This document shows positions 9,423-16,908 of a stretch of 64,000 nucleotides of DNA, piece by piece. The DNA is from an uncultured SAR116 cluster alpha proteobacterium (GTDB lineage: Bacteria; Pseudomonadota; Alphaproteobacteria; Puniceispirillales; Marisalimonadaceae), in the NCBI GenBank assembly GCA_902589185.1, contig CACIRZ010000002.1, positions 28,848-92,847 of the forward strand. The letters are read 5' to 3'. The notes beneath the pieces are model-generated. The model was given only the letters and a program-made list of their open reading frames with translations. It ran no database searches and was not told the origin of the DNA. Every line of letters starts with the position of its first letter. Positions within the stretch are counted from its first letter, which is position 1. The position numbers and the translations under genes were made by a program.

Positions 9423-10595
9423 ATGAATATCAAGCAAAAAATTAAAGATATAGTTCCAGAAATGATTGAATGGAGACATCAAATACATGAGAAACCAGAA
9501 ATAGCATATCAAGAAAAAGTTACATCTAAATTTATAGCCAATAAATTAAAAGATTTTGGAATAGAAGTAATTGAAGAATTTGGCAAAACAGGTGTTGTAG
9601 GAATTATTCAAGGAAAAGAAAATAAAGGACAAGAAAAATCTATTGCGATTCGTGCAGATATGGATGCACTTCCAATGACTGAAAAGACTAATTTGCCATA
9701 TTCTTCAAAAAATGAAGGAGCAATGCATGCTTGTGGACATGACGGACATTCTACAATGTTATTAGGAGCTGCAAAATATTTGTCAGAAACAAAAAATTTT
9801 TATGGAAAAGTTTATTGTGTTTTTCAACCCGCTGAAGAAGGAGGTAATGCAGGGGCTAAAGCAATGATTAATGATGGTCTTTTTAAGAAGTTTAAAATCG
9901 ATAGTGTTTGGGGAATTCATAACTGGCCAGGTATTCCAGTTGGTGAAGCAGTTATCCATGAGGGTTTTGCTATGGCTGGAGGTGACATAATTGTAATAGA
10001 AGTAAAAGGTAAAGGTGGACATGCAGCACAACCTCAATATACAAATGATCCTATGGTAGCTGCTGGATTAACTATCACTGCACTTCAAAGTTTAATATCA
10101 AGACAATTAGATCCTTTTAAAAGTGCTGTCTTATCTATAACAAAAATTGAAGGTGGATCTGCATTTAATGTTATTCCTGACACTGTAACTATTGGTGGAA
10201 CACTTAGATCTACAGATCAAAAAAATAGAAATGAAATGCTAGATAAAATAAAAAAGGTTGCGTCTAATACTTGTGCAATTAGTAATTGTGAACTGAATAT
10301 TGAAATTCGTCCAGGATATCCGCCGACTATAAACAACAAGGAATGTGCTAAACTTGCTTCTAAAATTTTTAAAAAAACTTTTGGCGACAACTCAATTAAT
10401 TTAAAAGAAACTCCAACAATGGGTTCAGAAGATTTTTCTTATATGCTTGAAGAAAAACCAGGAGCATATATATGGCTTGGCGCTGGAGCAAACTCAGAAA
10501 AGTTACATAGTCCCTTTTATGATTTTAATGACGAGCTTTTACCCATTGGCGCCCAATACTGGACAGATCTAGCTGAAAATATTCTGGGTGAATAA
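9423..10595 (+). CDS. M20 family amidohydrolase (hippurate hydrolase / N-acyl-L-amino acid amidohydrolase type)
   Basis: About 390 residues of the M20D metallopeptidase family. Metal-binding HACGHDGHSTMLLG and FQPAEEGGNAGAKAM are present, followed by a dimerisation domain (GGHAAQPQYTNDP) and the C-terminal metal ligand region PTMGSEDFSYMLE. Relatives cleave the amide of N-acetyl, N-benzoyl or peptide-like amino acids. The preferred start is ATG at 9423; an in-frame TTG at 9408 would add five residues. It is divergent from the formylglutamase operon, so three amide-cleaving enzymes of different families surround one peptide-type importer. Confidence 0.93.
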   Translation: MNIKQKIKDIVPEMIEWRHQIHEKPEIAYQEKVTSKFIANKLKDFGIEVIEEFGKTGVVGIIQGKENKGQEKSIAIRADMDALPMTEKTNLPYSSKNEGAMHACGHDGHSTMLLGAAKYLSETKNFYGKVYCVFQPAEEGGNAGAKAMINDGLFKKFKIDSVWGIHNWPGIPVGEAVIHEGFAMAGGDIIVIEVKGKGGHAAQPQYTNDPMVAAGLTITALQSLISRQLDPFKSAVLSITKIEGGSAFNVIPDTVTIGGTLRSTDQKNRNEMLDKIKKVASNTCAISNCELNIEIRPGYPPTINNKECAKLASKIFKKTFGDNSINLKETPTMGSEDFSYMLEEKPGAYIWLGAGANSEKLHSPFYDFNDELLPIGAQYWTDLAENILGE

Positions 10596-10598
10596 AGT

Positions 10599-11330
10599 TC
10601 ATAAGAGAATTTTCCCATTTATATAACTTTGAGCTTCTTTAGTCTTTGGCTTTTTAAAGAAGTTTATGGCCTTTGTTTGTTCAAGAAGTTTACCTTTATT
10701 AAAAAAAAGTATTTCGTTGGCTAATCTTTTTGCTTGGCCCATATCATGTGTAGTTAAGATTATAGTCTTACCTTTTTTGTTTTCATCTAAAATTATTTCT
10801 TCAATTAAATTTAAACTATAAGGGTCTAAATTGGCGGTAGGCTCATCTAAAAGTAATAGAGATGGATTAATTAACAAAGCCCTTGCAAGAGATAATCTTT
10901 GTTGTTCTCCACCTGACAATAATCTAGCGGGTTTGTCCTTGAATGTACCTAAACCTACTCTTTGTAAAAGTTTCATAATTTCAAGATTAGATAGCTGATT
11001 TTTTTTCTCTAAAACAAATTGCATATTCTCGAAAACAGACCTTCTTAAAAGTGTAGGCTTTTGAAATACCAATGCTATCTCTTTTCTAATGTGATCATTA
11101 ATTTCTCTTGAATTAAAATTAATTTTTCCAGGCTTGACCCCAATTAATCCGTTTATACTTTTCAGAAACATACTCTTTCCGGCTCCATTAGGACCTAAAA
11201 TTGCAAAAATTGATTTATTATTAATTTTACAATTAATCTTATCCAAAATTTTAGTTTTGCCTAATAAAATAGATAAATTAGAAATTACTATAGGAGTTAA
11301 TGATTTTGATTTTTTTGGCTTGTCAAACAT
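10599..11330 (-). CDS. tupC: tungstate ABC transporter ATP-binding protein
   Basis: 243 residues, a single ABC domain: Walker A GPNGAGKS near residue 48, Q-loop VFQKPTLLRRSV, signature LSGGEQQRLSLARAL, Walker B LLLLDEPTANLD, and the switch His in TTHDMGQ. It overlaps the permease gene by eight bases. The assignment to tungstate rather than phosphate or molybdate rests on the adjacent TupB and TupA homologues and the FDH cofactor genes downstream. It ends three bases from the convergent M20 gene. Confidence 0.85.
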   Translation of the reverse strand: MFDKPKKSKSLTPIVISNLSILLGKTKILDKINCKINNKSIFAILGPNGAGKSMFLKSINGLIGVKPGKINFNSREINDHIRKEIALVFQKPTLLRRSVFENMQFVLEKKNQLSNLEIMKLLQRVGLGTFKDKPARLLSGGEQQRLSLARALLINPSLLLLDEPTANLDPYSLNLIEEIILDENKKGKTIILTTHDMGQAKRLANEILFFNKGKLLEQTKAINFFKKPKTKEAQSYINGKILL

Positions 11331-12024
11331 ACATTCTCCTTTTTGCTCTGGTTTTTAAACTAATTAAAATTAAGTTTATGATTAAGGCAATCAATAAGAG
11401 GATAATACCTAAGGCTAAAGCCAAAGATAAATTTCCCTTAGACGTTTCCAAAGCAATTGTAGTCGTCATAACTCTTGTTAAGTGATCTATATTTCCACCT
11501 ACAATTATTACAGCGCCAACTTCAGAGATAGCTCTACCAAACCCAGCTAAAATTACTGTTAAAATTGAATATCTAGCATCATACAAACATGCGATAAGAG
11601 CTTTATGAGACGAAATGACTAGAGATTTAAAAAGGTCTTTATATTCTTCATTAATTTCTTCGATTATTTGAGCTGTTAATGAGACAATAATAGGAATAAT
11701 CAAAATCATTTGAGCAATAATCATAGCCGTAGGTGTGTATAAAATGCCTAACCAACCAAATGGACCAGATCGTGAAATTAACAAATATACAATTAATCCT
11801 ACGACAACTGGAGGCAAACCCATCATGGCATTAAATATAATTAAAATGGTATCTCTACCCCAAAAATTTTTAATAGCCAAATATGTCCCCATTGGTAAAC
11901 CGACTAAACAAGAGAAGAGTAATGAAAAACAACTAACTTTCATTGAAAGAAGAAGAATCTCAAAAAAGTCTTTGTCTAAAGTTAAAACCAAATCAAATGC
12001 ATGTTTAAATGATTCTAATATCAT
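11323..12024 (-). CDS. tupB: tungstate ABC transporter permease
   Basis: 233 residues with five or six membrane helices. The segment GFGRAISEVGAVIIVGGN near residue 165 is the conserved cytoplasmic EAA-type loop of TupB/WtpB permeases, and the N-terminal SFKHAFDLVLTLDKDFFEILLLS is also typical. It is encoded with the ATPase tupC on the minus strand, divergent from the tupA receptor gene. Imported tungstate (or molybdate) would supply the FDH cofactor made by the genes 4 to 10 kb away. Confidence 0.87.
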   Translation of the reverse strand: MILESFKHAFDLVLTLDKDFFEILLLSMKVSCFSLLFSCLVGLPMGTYLAIKNFWGRDTILIIFNAMMGLPPVVVGLIVYLLISRSGPFGWLGILYTPTAMIIAQMILIIPIIVSLTAQIIEEINEEYKDLFKSLVISSHKALIACLYDARYSILTVILAGFGRAISEVGAVIIVGGNIDHLTRVMTTTIALETSKGNLSLALALGIILLLIALIINLILISLKTRAKRRMYV

Positions 12025-12105
12025 ACATATTTACCTTGATTATTTATGTTTTAATATGTTAATTTATGTGAAATTTACATAATATGCAATTAATTTAACT
12101 TTTTG
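12025..12105. promoter_or_regulatory. divergent tupBC / tupA control region with palindrome
   Basis: The 81 bases between the divergent tup genes must hold both promoters. They include a 6-7-6 inverted repeat, TTATGT at 12064-12069 and ACATAA at 12077-12082. This is a candidate operator for a Mo/W-responsive regulator. Two such regulators are encoded 3.5 to 4.5 kb away. The sequence does not match the E. coli ModE site closely, so which protein binds it is unknown. Confidence 0.45.
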
Positions 12106-12921
12106 ATGTTTGCCTTATCTAAAAATTTATTTTTATTAGTTTTACTTTTTATTCTTCCAAAGCTTGGCTTTGGTAAGGAGTCATTAATTATTCAATCAAC
12201 AACTTCTACTTATAATTCTGGGTTTTATAATTATATACTTCCAATAGTAAAATCAAAAATCAATGTGGACGCACATGTGGTATCTGTTGGAACTGGTGCA
12301 GCATTAAAAAATGCCAGTAATTGCGATGGTGATGTTGTCATAGTTCATGCAAAAGAAAGAGAATTAAATTTTGTTAAAAAAGGCTTTGGTATAAATAGAA
12401 AAGACCTTATGTACAATGATTTCATAATTATTGGACCTAAAGAAAACCCTGCGCAAATAAATGATAAAGACAGTCCATTAGAAGCATTTAAAAAAATATT
12501 TAAAACATCATCTATCTTTGTCTCACGTGGTGATGATTCAGGCACTCATTTTAAAGAAATGAGTATTTGGAAAAAAACTAAATTAAATCCATTAAAGTTT
12601 TCGGGTAGATGGTATAGAGAAGCTGGGTCTGGAATGGGGGCAACTCTAAATTTAGCAAATGGCATGAGGGCCTACACTATAACAGATAGAGCATCGTGGA
12701 TAAATTTTAATAATAAAGATGAGTTGAAAATGTTTACCGAAAAAAGTGATGTTTTATTTAATCAGTATGGAATTACACTAGTAAACCCCGCTAGATGCCC
12801 AAATGTAAAATCTAATATTGCAAAAAAGTTTATTAAATGGCTTACCTCCCCTGAAGGACAAACCAAGATAAAGGCATTTAAAGTAAAAGGTGAGCAATTA
12901 TTTTTCCCAAATGCTAACTAA
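12106..12921 (+). CDS. tupA: tungstate-binding periplasmic protein
   Basis: About 271 residues with a signal peptide (hydrophobic NLFLLVLLFILPKLGFG), then the TupA hallmark QSTTSTYNSG at the start of the mature domain. VGTGAAL, GDVVIVHAKE and RGDDSGTHFKE follow, all of which line the oxyanion pocket in this family. The start is ATG at 12106 or the adjacent TTG at 12103. The gene is divergent from tupBC, an arrangement less common than a single tupABC operon. Its 3' end overlaps the convergent Lrp gene by eight bases. Confidence 0.9.
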   Translation: MFALSKNLFLLVLLFILPKLGFGKESLIIQSTTSTYNSGFYNYILPIVKSKINVDAHVVSVGTGAALKNASNCDGDVVIVHAKERELNFVKKGFGINRKDLMYNDFIIIGPKENPAQINDKDSPLEAFKKIFKTSSIFVSRGDDSGTHFKEMSIWKKTKLNPLKFSGRWYREAGSGMGATLNLANGMRAYTITDRASWINFNNKDELKMFTEKSDVLFNQYGITLVNPARCPNVKSNIAKKFIKWLTSPEGQTKIKAFKVKGEQLFFPNAN

Positions 12922-13387
12922 TTTTAAATTGATCAAGAGGTAAAATATGAGAGTTTTTCATTTCTTGAAGGGATATGCTTGAAGACATCTTAGTAAACTC
13001 AAGCTCTCCAATTAACTTCTGTTGAAAATTATCGTACTCCTCTATACTTGGAGCAACAATCTTTAGCATATAATCCGTATCTGAACCTGTAAGTCTATGA
13101 GTTTCAATTATTTCATCATACTTGTTTATTATATTTTGAAATCTATCAATCCAGTCTTTTGAGTGGTGACTTACTCTTATTGATAAAAAAACAACAATTG
13201 ATAAGTTAATAGCTTTTCTATTAAGGACAATTGTTCTCGCAGAAATGACACCTACTTCTTCCATTTTTTTTATTCTGTTCCAACACGGGGTTGGAGACAC
13301 ACCCACTCTCTTCGAGATTTCTGACAAGGGTAAACCAGCATTTTTTTGAACGACGTTTAATATTTTGATATCAATATCATCTAACAT
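12914..13387 (-). CDS. Lrp/AsnC family transcriptional regulator
   Basis: 157 residues. The N-terminal winged helix-turn-helix begins LDDIDIKILNVVQKNAG, with the recognition region SEISKRVGVSPTPCWNRIKK at about 22 to 41, followed by the RAM effector domain (HRLTGSDTDYMLKIVAP). The family senses amino acids and wraps DNA as octamers. An 11-base inverted repeat with half-sites 61 bases apart lies upstream and may be its own operator. The target genes may be the amino-acid uptake or idonate genes nearby, but that is not shown by the sequence. Confidence 0.92.
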   Translation of the reverse strand: MLDDIDIKILNVVQKNAGLPLSEISKRVGVSPTPCWNRIKKMEEVGVISARTIVLNRKAINLSIVVFLSIRVSHHSKDWIDRFQNIINKYDEIIETHRLTGSDTDYMLKIVAPSIEEYDNFQQKLIGELEFTKMSSSISLQEMKNSHILPLDQFKIS

Positions 13388-13406
13388 AGTTGTCTCTCAA
13401 AGAAAT

Positions 13407-13478
13407 ATTTTCTGTATTGAGTATAAATAATGGAATATAAAAAAATTTTCAATGAAAAATGTTTTGTATACAGAAAAT
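13407..13478. promoter_or_regulatory. long-range inverted repeat upstream of the Lrp gene
   Basis: ATTTTCTGTAT at 13407-13417 is repeated in perfect inverted orientation as ATACAGAAAAT at 13468-13478, leaving 50 bases between. The centre-to-centre distance of 61 bases is close to six helical turns, so both sites face the same side of the helix. It lies 20 to 91 bases upstream of the Lrp-type gene and suggests autoregulation. Binding is inferred. Confidence 0.5.
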
Positions 13479-13554
13479 TTATCTATTTCAAAAATCTTTG
13501 ACCAAAAATGAGAAATTAAATTTTTAGAACAAAATTTATTTTTATAAATAAAAA

Positions 13555-14325
13555 CTACAATGATGCAGTTATACCACCATCAACATAAAGAGTATGACCG
13601 TTTACAAAATTTGAGGCTTCAGAACTTAAAAATATACTAGCACCAACTAATTCATGAACCTCACCCCACCTACCTGCTGGAGTTCTTTTTTTCAACCATG
13701 CTGTGAAATCACTATCGGAAACAAGAGCTGCATTCAAAGGTGTATCAAAGTAACCAGGAGCAATAGCATTGCATTGAATACCATATTTTGCCCAGTCTGT
13801 AGCCATACCTTTTGTAATGTTTCCTACGGCGCCCTTTGTGGCTGTATAAGGCGCAATTCCTGGTCTAGCTAGTGCAGTCTGCACACTTGCTATATTTATA
13901 ATTTTACCTTCGCCTCTTTTAATCATATATTTTGCAACAACTTGACTTACATTAAAAACTGAAGAGATATTAGTCTTCAATAATTGCTCAAACATTTCAG
14001 GTGGGAAGTCTTCTAAAGGAGTTCTAAATTGCATTCCAGCGTTATTAATTAAAATATCAATTGGCTGAATGTCTTTTTCAAATTTATCAATAGATCGCTT
14101 TGTCTGTTCATAATTAGTAACATCAAAGCATAATTGAAAGATTTTTTGTTTAGTATTAATTCCTTCAGCTGATTGTTTTAACTTTTCAATATTTCTACCA
14201 TTCAATATTATATCAGAGCCGGCATCAGCCAAACCCCTAGCTAAAGCATAACCAATTCCTTGTGATGAGCCGGTTATAAGAGCTGTTTTACCATTTAGAT
14301 CAAATAATTTTAATCCTGAAACCAT
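13555..14325 (-). CDS. idnO: SDR oxidoreductase, gluconate 5-dehydrogenase-like
   Basis: 256 residues of the short-chain dehydrogenase family: dinucleotide motif TGSSQGIG near residue 17, NNAGMQF near 92, catalytic Ser in NIASVQT, and YTATK (Tyr and Lys) near 160. The family-typical NAIAPGYFDTPLN follows. Sequence style and pairing with an idonate-dehydrogenase-like gene on the other side of a 107-base divergent region favour 5-keto-gluconate/gluconate interconversion. The start ATG has AAAGGAAAAG upstream. Substrate assignment is by family and context only. Confidence 0.82.
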   Translation of the reverse strand: MVSGLKLFDLNGKTALITGSSQGIGYALARGLADAGSDIILNGRNIEKLKQSAEGINTKQKIFQLCFDVTNYEQTKRSIDKFEKDIQPIDILINNAGMQFRTPLEDFPPEMFEQLLKTNISSVFNVSQVVAKYMIKRGEGKIINIASVQTALARPGIAPYTATKGAVGNITKGMATDWAKYGIQCNAIAPGYFDTPLNAALVSDSDFTAWLKKRTPAGRWGEVHELVGASIFLSSEASNFVNGHTLYVDGGITASL

Positions 14326-14432
14326 TTCTTTTCCTTTTTGAATTTATGTAAAAGTACAGTAATAATAAAAAGATTGCTAATTATCTTTCTAGAATTTAAG
14401 TTTTAAACACAAATTAGATAAAGGCGTATTTA

Positions 14433-15464
14433 ATGAAATCTTTACGAATTCATGGTCCATTAGACTTAAGGATAGAAAATTATCAAGTTGATAATTTAGG
14501 CGCCAATCAAGTTGAAATTCATATTGCCATTGGTGGTATTTGCGGAACAGATCTACATTATTATAAACACGGTGGATTTGGACAAATTAAATTAAGGGAG
14601 CCAATGATTTTAGGTCATGAAGTTTCTGGATTTATTTCAAAAATTGGCTCAAATGTAGAAAATTTATCAATTGGACAATTAGTTTCTGTATCGCCATCAA
14701 GACCATGTAATAAATGTAATTTTTGCCTTAACGGAAATCAAATTCAATGCATGAATATGAAATTTTATGGCTCTGCAATGCCATTCCCACATATTCAAGG
14801 TGCATTTAGAGAAATATTAATAGCTGAAGATTTTCAATGTGTTCCCGCTGATGGTTTGTCTTCAGAAGAAGCTGCAATGGCAGAACCACTTGCAGTTTGT
14901 CTTCATGCTATAAAACAAGCAGGAAAGATTTTAGGAAAAAAAGTTTTAGTTACTGGGTCAGGACCTATTGGGACATTATGCGTGGCAGCTGCCAGAAGAG
15001 CTGGAGCAGAAGAAATAATAGTCACAGATATTTCTACAAATGCTCTTTCGTTTTCAAATTCTGTGGGAGCAGATAAAGTTATAAATGTCCTAAAAGAACG
15101 TGATCAATTAAAAAACTATCAATTTAACAAAGGGTTTTTTGACATAGCTATTGAATGTTCGGGATCTGCGCAAGGTATTAGCGACTCAATAAATTGCCTC
15201 AAGCCTAAAGGCACCTTGATACAACTTGGTCTTGGAGGAGATGTCTTGATTCCTCTAGTATCAGTTACAACAAAAGAGTTAAATTTAAAAGGCTCATTCA
15301 GATTTCATTCAGAATTTGAATTAGCTATTAAAATGATGAAAAAAAAATTAATAGACGTAAATCCATTAATCACTCATAAAATAGAATTTAAAAACGCAAT
15401 TGATGGTTTTGAACTTGCAATGAATAAGAATAAAAAAAGTATGAAAGTTCAACTAGCTTTTTGA
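14433..15464 (+). CDS. idnD: zinc-dependent L-idonate 5-dehydrogenase-like protein
   Basis: 343 residues of the medium-chain zinc alcohol dehydrogenase family. Catalytic zinc region GGICGTDLHYYKHGG and GHEVSGFI are present, the structural zinc cysteines lie in PCNKCNFCLNGNQIQC, and the Rossmann motif is VTGSGPIGTLC near residue 172. The CGTDLHYYKHGG signature is typical of IdnD. It would oxidise L-idonate or a related sugar acid to the 5-keto form, which the neighbouring SDR can reduce to gluconate. AAAGG sits before the ATG. It is convergent with the small membrane-protein ORF. Confidence 0.85.
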   Translation: MKSLRIHGPLDLRIENYQVDNLGANQVEIHIAIGGICGTDLHYYKHGGFGQIKLREPMILGHEVSGFISKIGSNVENLSIGQLVSVSPSRPCNKCNFCLNGNQIQCMNMKFYGSAMPFPHIQGAFREILIAEDFQCVPADGLSSEEAAMAEPLAVCLHAIKQAGKILGKKVLVTGSGPIGTLCVAAARRAGAEEIIVTDISTNALSFSNSVGADKVINVLKERDQLKNYQFNKGFFDIAIECSGSAQGISDSINCLKPKGTLIQLGLGGDVLIPLVSVTTKELNLKGSFRFHSEFELAIKMMKKKLIDVNPLITHKIEFKNAIDGFELAMNKNKKSMKVQLAF

Positions 15465-15468
15465 AAAT

Positions 15469-15573
15469 CTAGTACGCAAGCGAAAACACAAAAGTCTTCA
15501 GGCCTAAAAAGAAAACAAACAGGGTTATAATTATTAGAATACCTAACAGTCCTTTACCTATTTCTTTGATCAT
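15469..15573 (-). CDS. 34-residue single-span membrane microprotein (hypothetical)
   Basis: A short frame starts at ATG 15573, only nine bases after the stop of the HTH-PBP regulator gene, and ends at TAG. It encodes 34 residues: a charged head MIKEIGKG, one uninterrupted hydrophobic helix (LLGILIIITLFVFFLG), and a short tail. Spacing suggests co-transcription and coupled translation with the regulator. I do not recognise the family. Support is the reading frame, the membrane helix and the position; it could still be a chance ORF. Confidence 0.5.
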   Translation of the reverse strand: MIKEIGKGLLGILIIITLFVFFLGLKTFVFSLAY

Positions 15574-15582
15574 TGATTATGC

Positions 15583-16449
15583 CTATTTACTATTAAAGTG
15601 GATCATACCAAGATCTTTAATATTATAACCCTTTAATCTTGAAGCAATGTCAATAAATTCTATCGTTTTAGAAAATTGAAAAAGTTTTTGAAAAGGATTT
15701 TCAAACCATGAAAATCTATCAATTACTAAATCAAATCTTTCTTCAACCACCGGAATAAATTTAAGTTTATACTTTTCTGCCTCTGATGCAAGACCAAGAG
15801 TTACATCAGCTTGCCCAGATAAAACTAATGATACTGCATCAATTTCAGAATAAACAATTTCTGTTTTGAGAAAATCTGATAAATTCAAATTTTCACTTTT
15901 CAATAAATTTTTTAAATAATTATCTGCTCCTGAACCAGTTTGTCTTGAAACTAATTTTTGACCTTTAAAATCTTTTATGCTCTTCTTAGGCCCATTATTT
16001 GATTTAAATATTAAACCTCTTTCTCTTTTTGCCCATTCCATAAGAACAAAATCTTTATCATTTAAATGCTCTTCAACACTTGTGATATTCCATTTTTTTG
16101 AAGTAAAATCATAAATGTGAAGTCCTGATGCAATTCCTTGGTTTAATTTAAATCTTTCAAGCCCTTTATTACTTCCATCAAAAGATAAAGCTATACCTGA
16201 TCCAGATTGTTTTATTGCATATTCGAGAAGAGGATCATGGCTTCCTAAAAAGACTTCTGGTAAATATTTTTTATTATCAACTGAATTATTTTTACCAGCT
16301 ATCCAATTAGCAACTTCTTCTTTTGAAAATAATAATTTGCCCATCACCCTTGAAAAGGGCACCTCTTCTTTAGCAACTAGATCATAAACTTTTCTTGGTT
16401 TAACTCTAAGAAACTCAGCTAATTCATCAGTTGTAAAATAATCGGACAA
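15583..16449 (-). CDS. HTH (excisionase/MerR-like) - periplasmic-binding-protein-like one-component regulator
   Basis: 288 residues in two parts. Residues 4 to 52 form a HTH_17/excisionase-type DNA-binding domain (FTTDELAEFLRVKPRKVYDL). Residues about 75 to 275 resemble the PBP_like domain also found at the C-terminus of some MoeA proteins (SRQTGSGADNYL, SGQADVTLGLASEAEKY). No signal peptide is present, so this ligand-binding domain is cytoplasmic and probably senses molybdate, tungstate or a cofactor precursor. The start is TTG at 16449. It is divergent from a ModE-like HTH gene, 57 bases away, within the FDH cofactor cluster. Confidence 0.83.
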   Translation of the reverse strand: MSDYFTTDELAEFLRVKPRKVYDLVAKEEVPFSRVMGKLLFSKEEVANWIAGKNNSVDNKKYLPEVFLGSHDPLLEYAIKQSGSGIALSFDGSNKGLERFKLNQGIASGLHIYDFTSKKWNITSVEEHLNDKDFVLMEWAKRERGLIFKSNNGPKKSIKDFKGQKLVSRQTGSGADNYLKNLLKSENLNLSDFLKTEIVYSEIDAVSLVLSGQADVTLGLASEAEKYKLKFIPVVEERFDLVIDRFSWFENPFQKLFQFSKTIEFIDIASRLKGYNIKDLGMIHFNSK

Positions 16450-16506
16450 ATTTCTATACCATAAAAATATTTAGTTTATTTTAGCATTATATTCTATAAT
16501 CAGTTA

Positions 16507-16893
16507 ATGAAAAGTAGATCAACAAACATAAAACGTTCTTCTCTACCTTCTAATTTGGTAAAAGAGAATGATAATGGCATTCGTATAAAAGTATATATAC
16601 AGGGGCATATGATTGGGGCTGGTAAAATGGAACTTTTCAATTTAGTGCATCAAAAGGGATCTGTAAGGGCTGCAGCAAACTTTATGGGCATGAGTACTAA
16701 GCGCGCAAGACTTTTGCTCAACACAATCGAAGAAGCTTTTCCTATTCCTATTTTAGAAAAGCAAAAAGGAAATAAAGGCACACTCTTAACACCTTTTGGT
16801 AAAGAATTATTAACAAAATATTTAAATTTGAATCAACATTTATCAGAAGAAGCTCAAGAATTTATTCAATGGGCAGCTTCTAAACAACGTTAA
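16507..16893 (+). CDS. ModE N-terminal-domain-like transcriptional regulator (no TOBE domain)
   Basis: 128 residues. After a basic, disordered N-terminus of about 30 residues comes the LysR-type winged HTH found in ModE/TunR: GKMELFNLVHQKGSVRAAA, then MSTKRARLLLNTIEEAF and GTLLTPFGKELL. There is no molybdate-binding TOBE/MopI domain, so metal sensing must come from a partner or be absent. It is ten bases upstream of the fdhD frame and is probably in the same operon. It may act on fdh, tup or cofactor genes. Confidence 0.85.
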   Translation: MKSRSTNIKRSSLPSNLVKENDNGIRIKVYIQGHMIGAGKMELFNLVHQKGSVRAAANFMGMSTKRARLLLNTIEEAFPIPILEKQKGNKGTLLTPFGKELLTKYLNLNQHLSEEAQEFIQWAASKQR

Positions 16894-16908
16894 AAATTAG
16901 GTTTGAAG

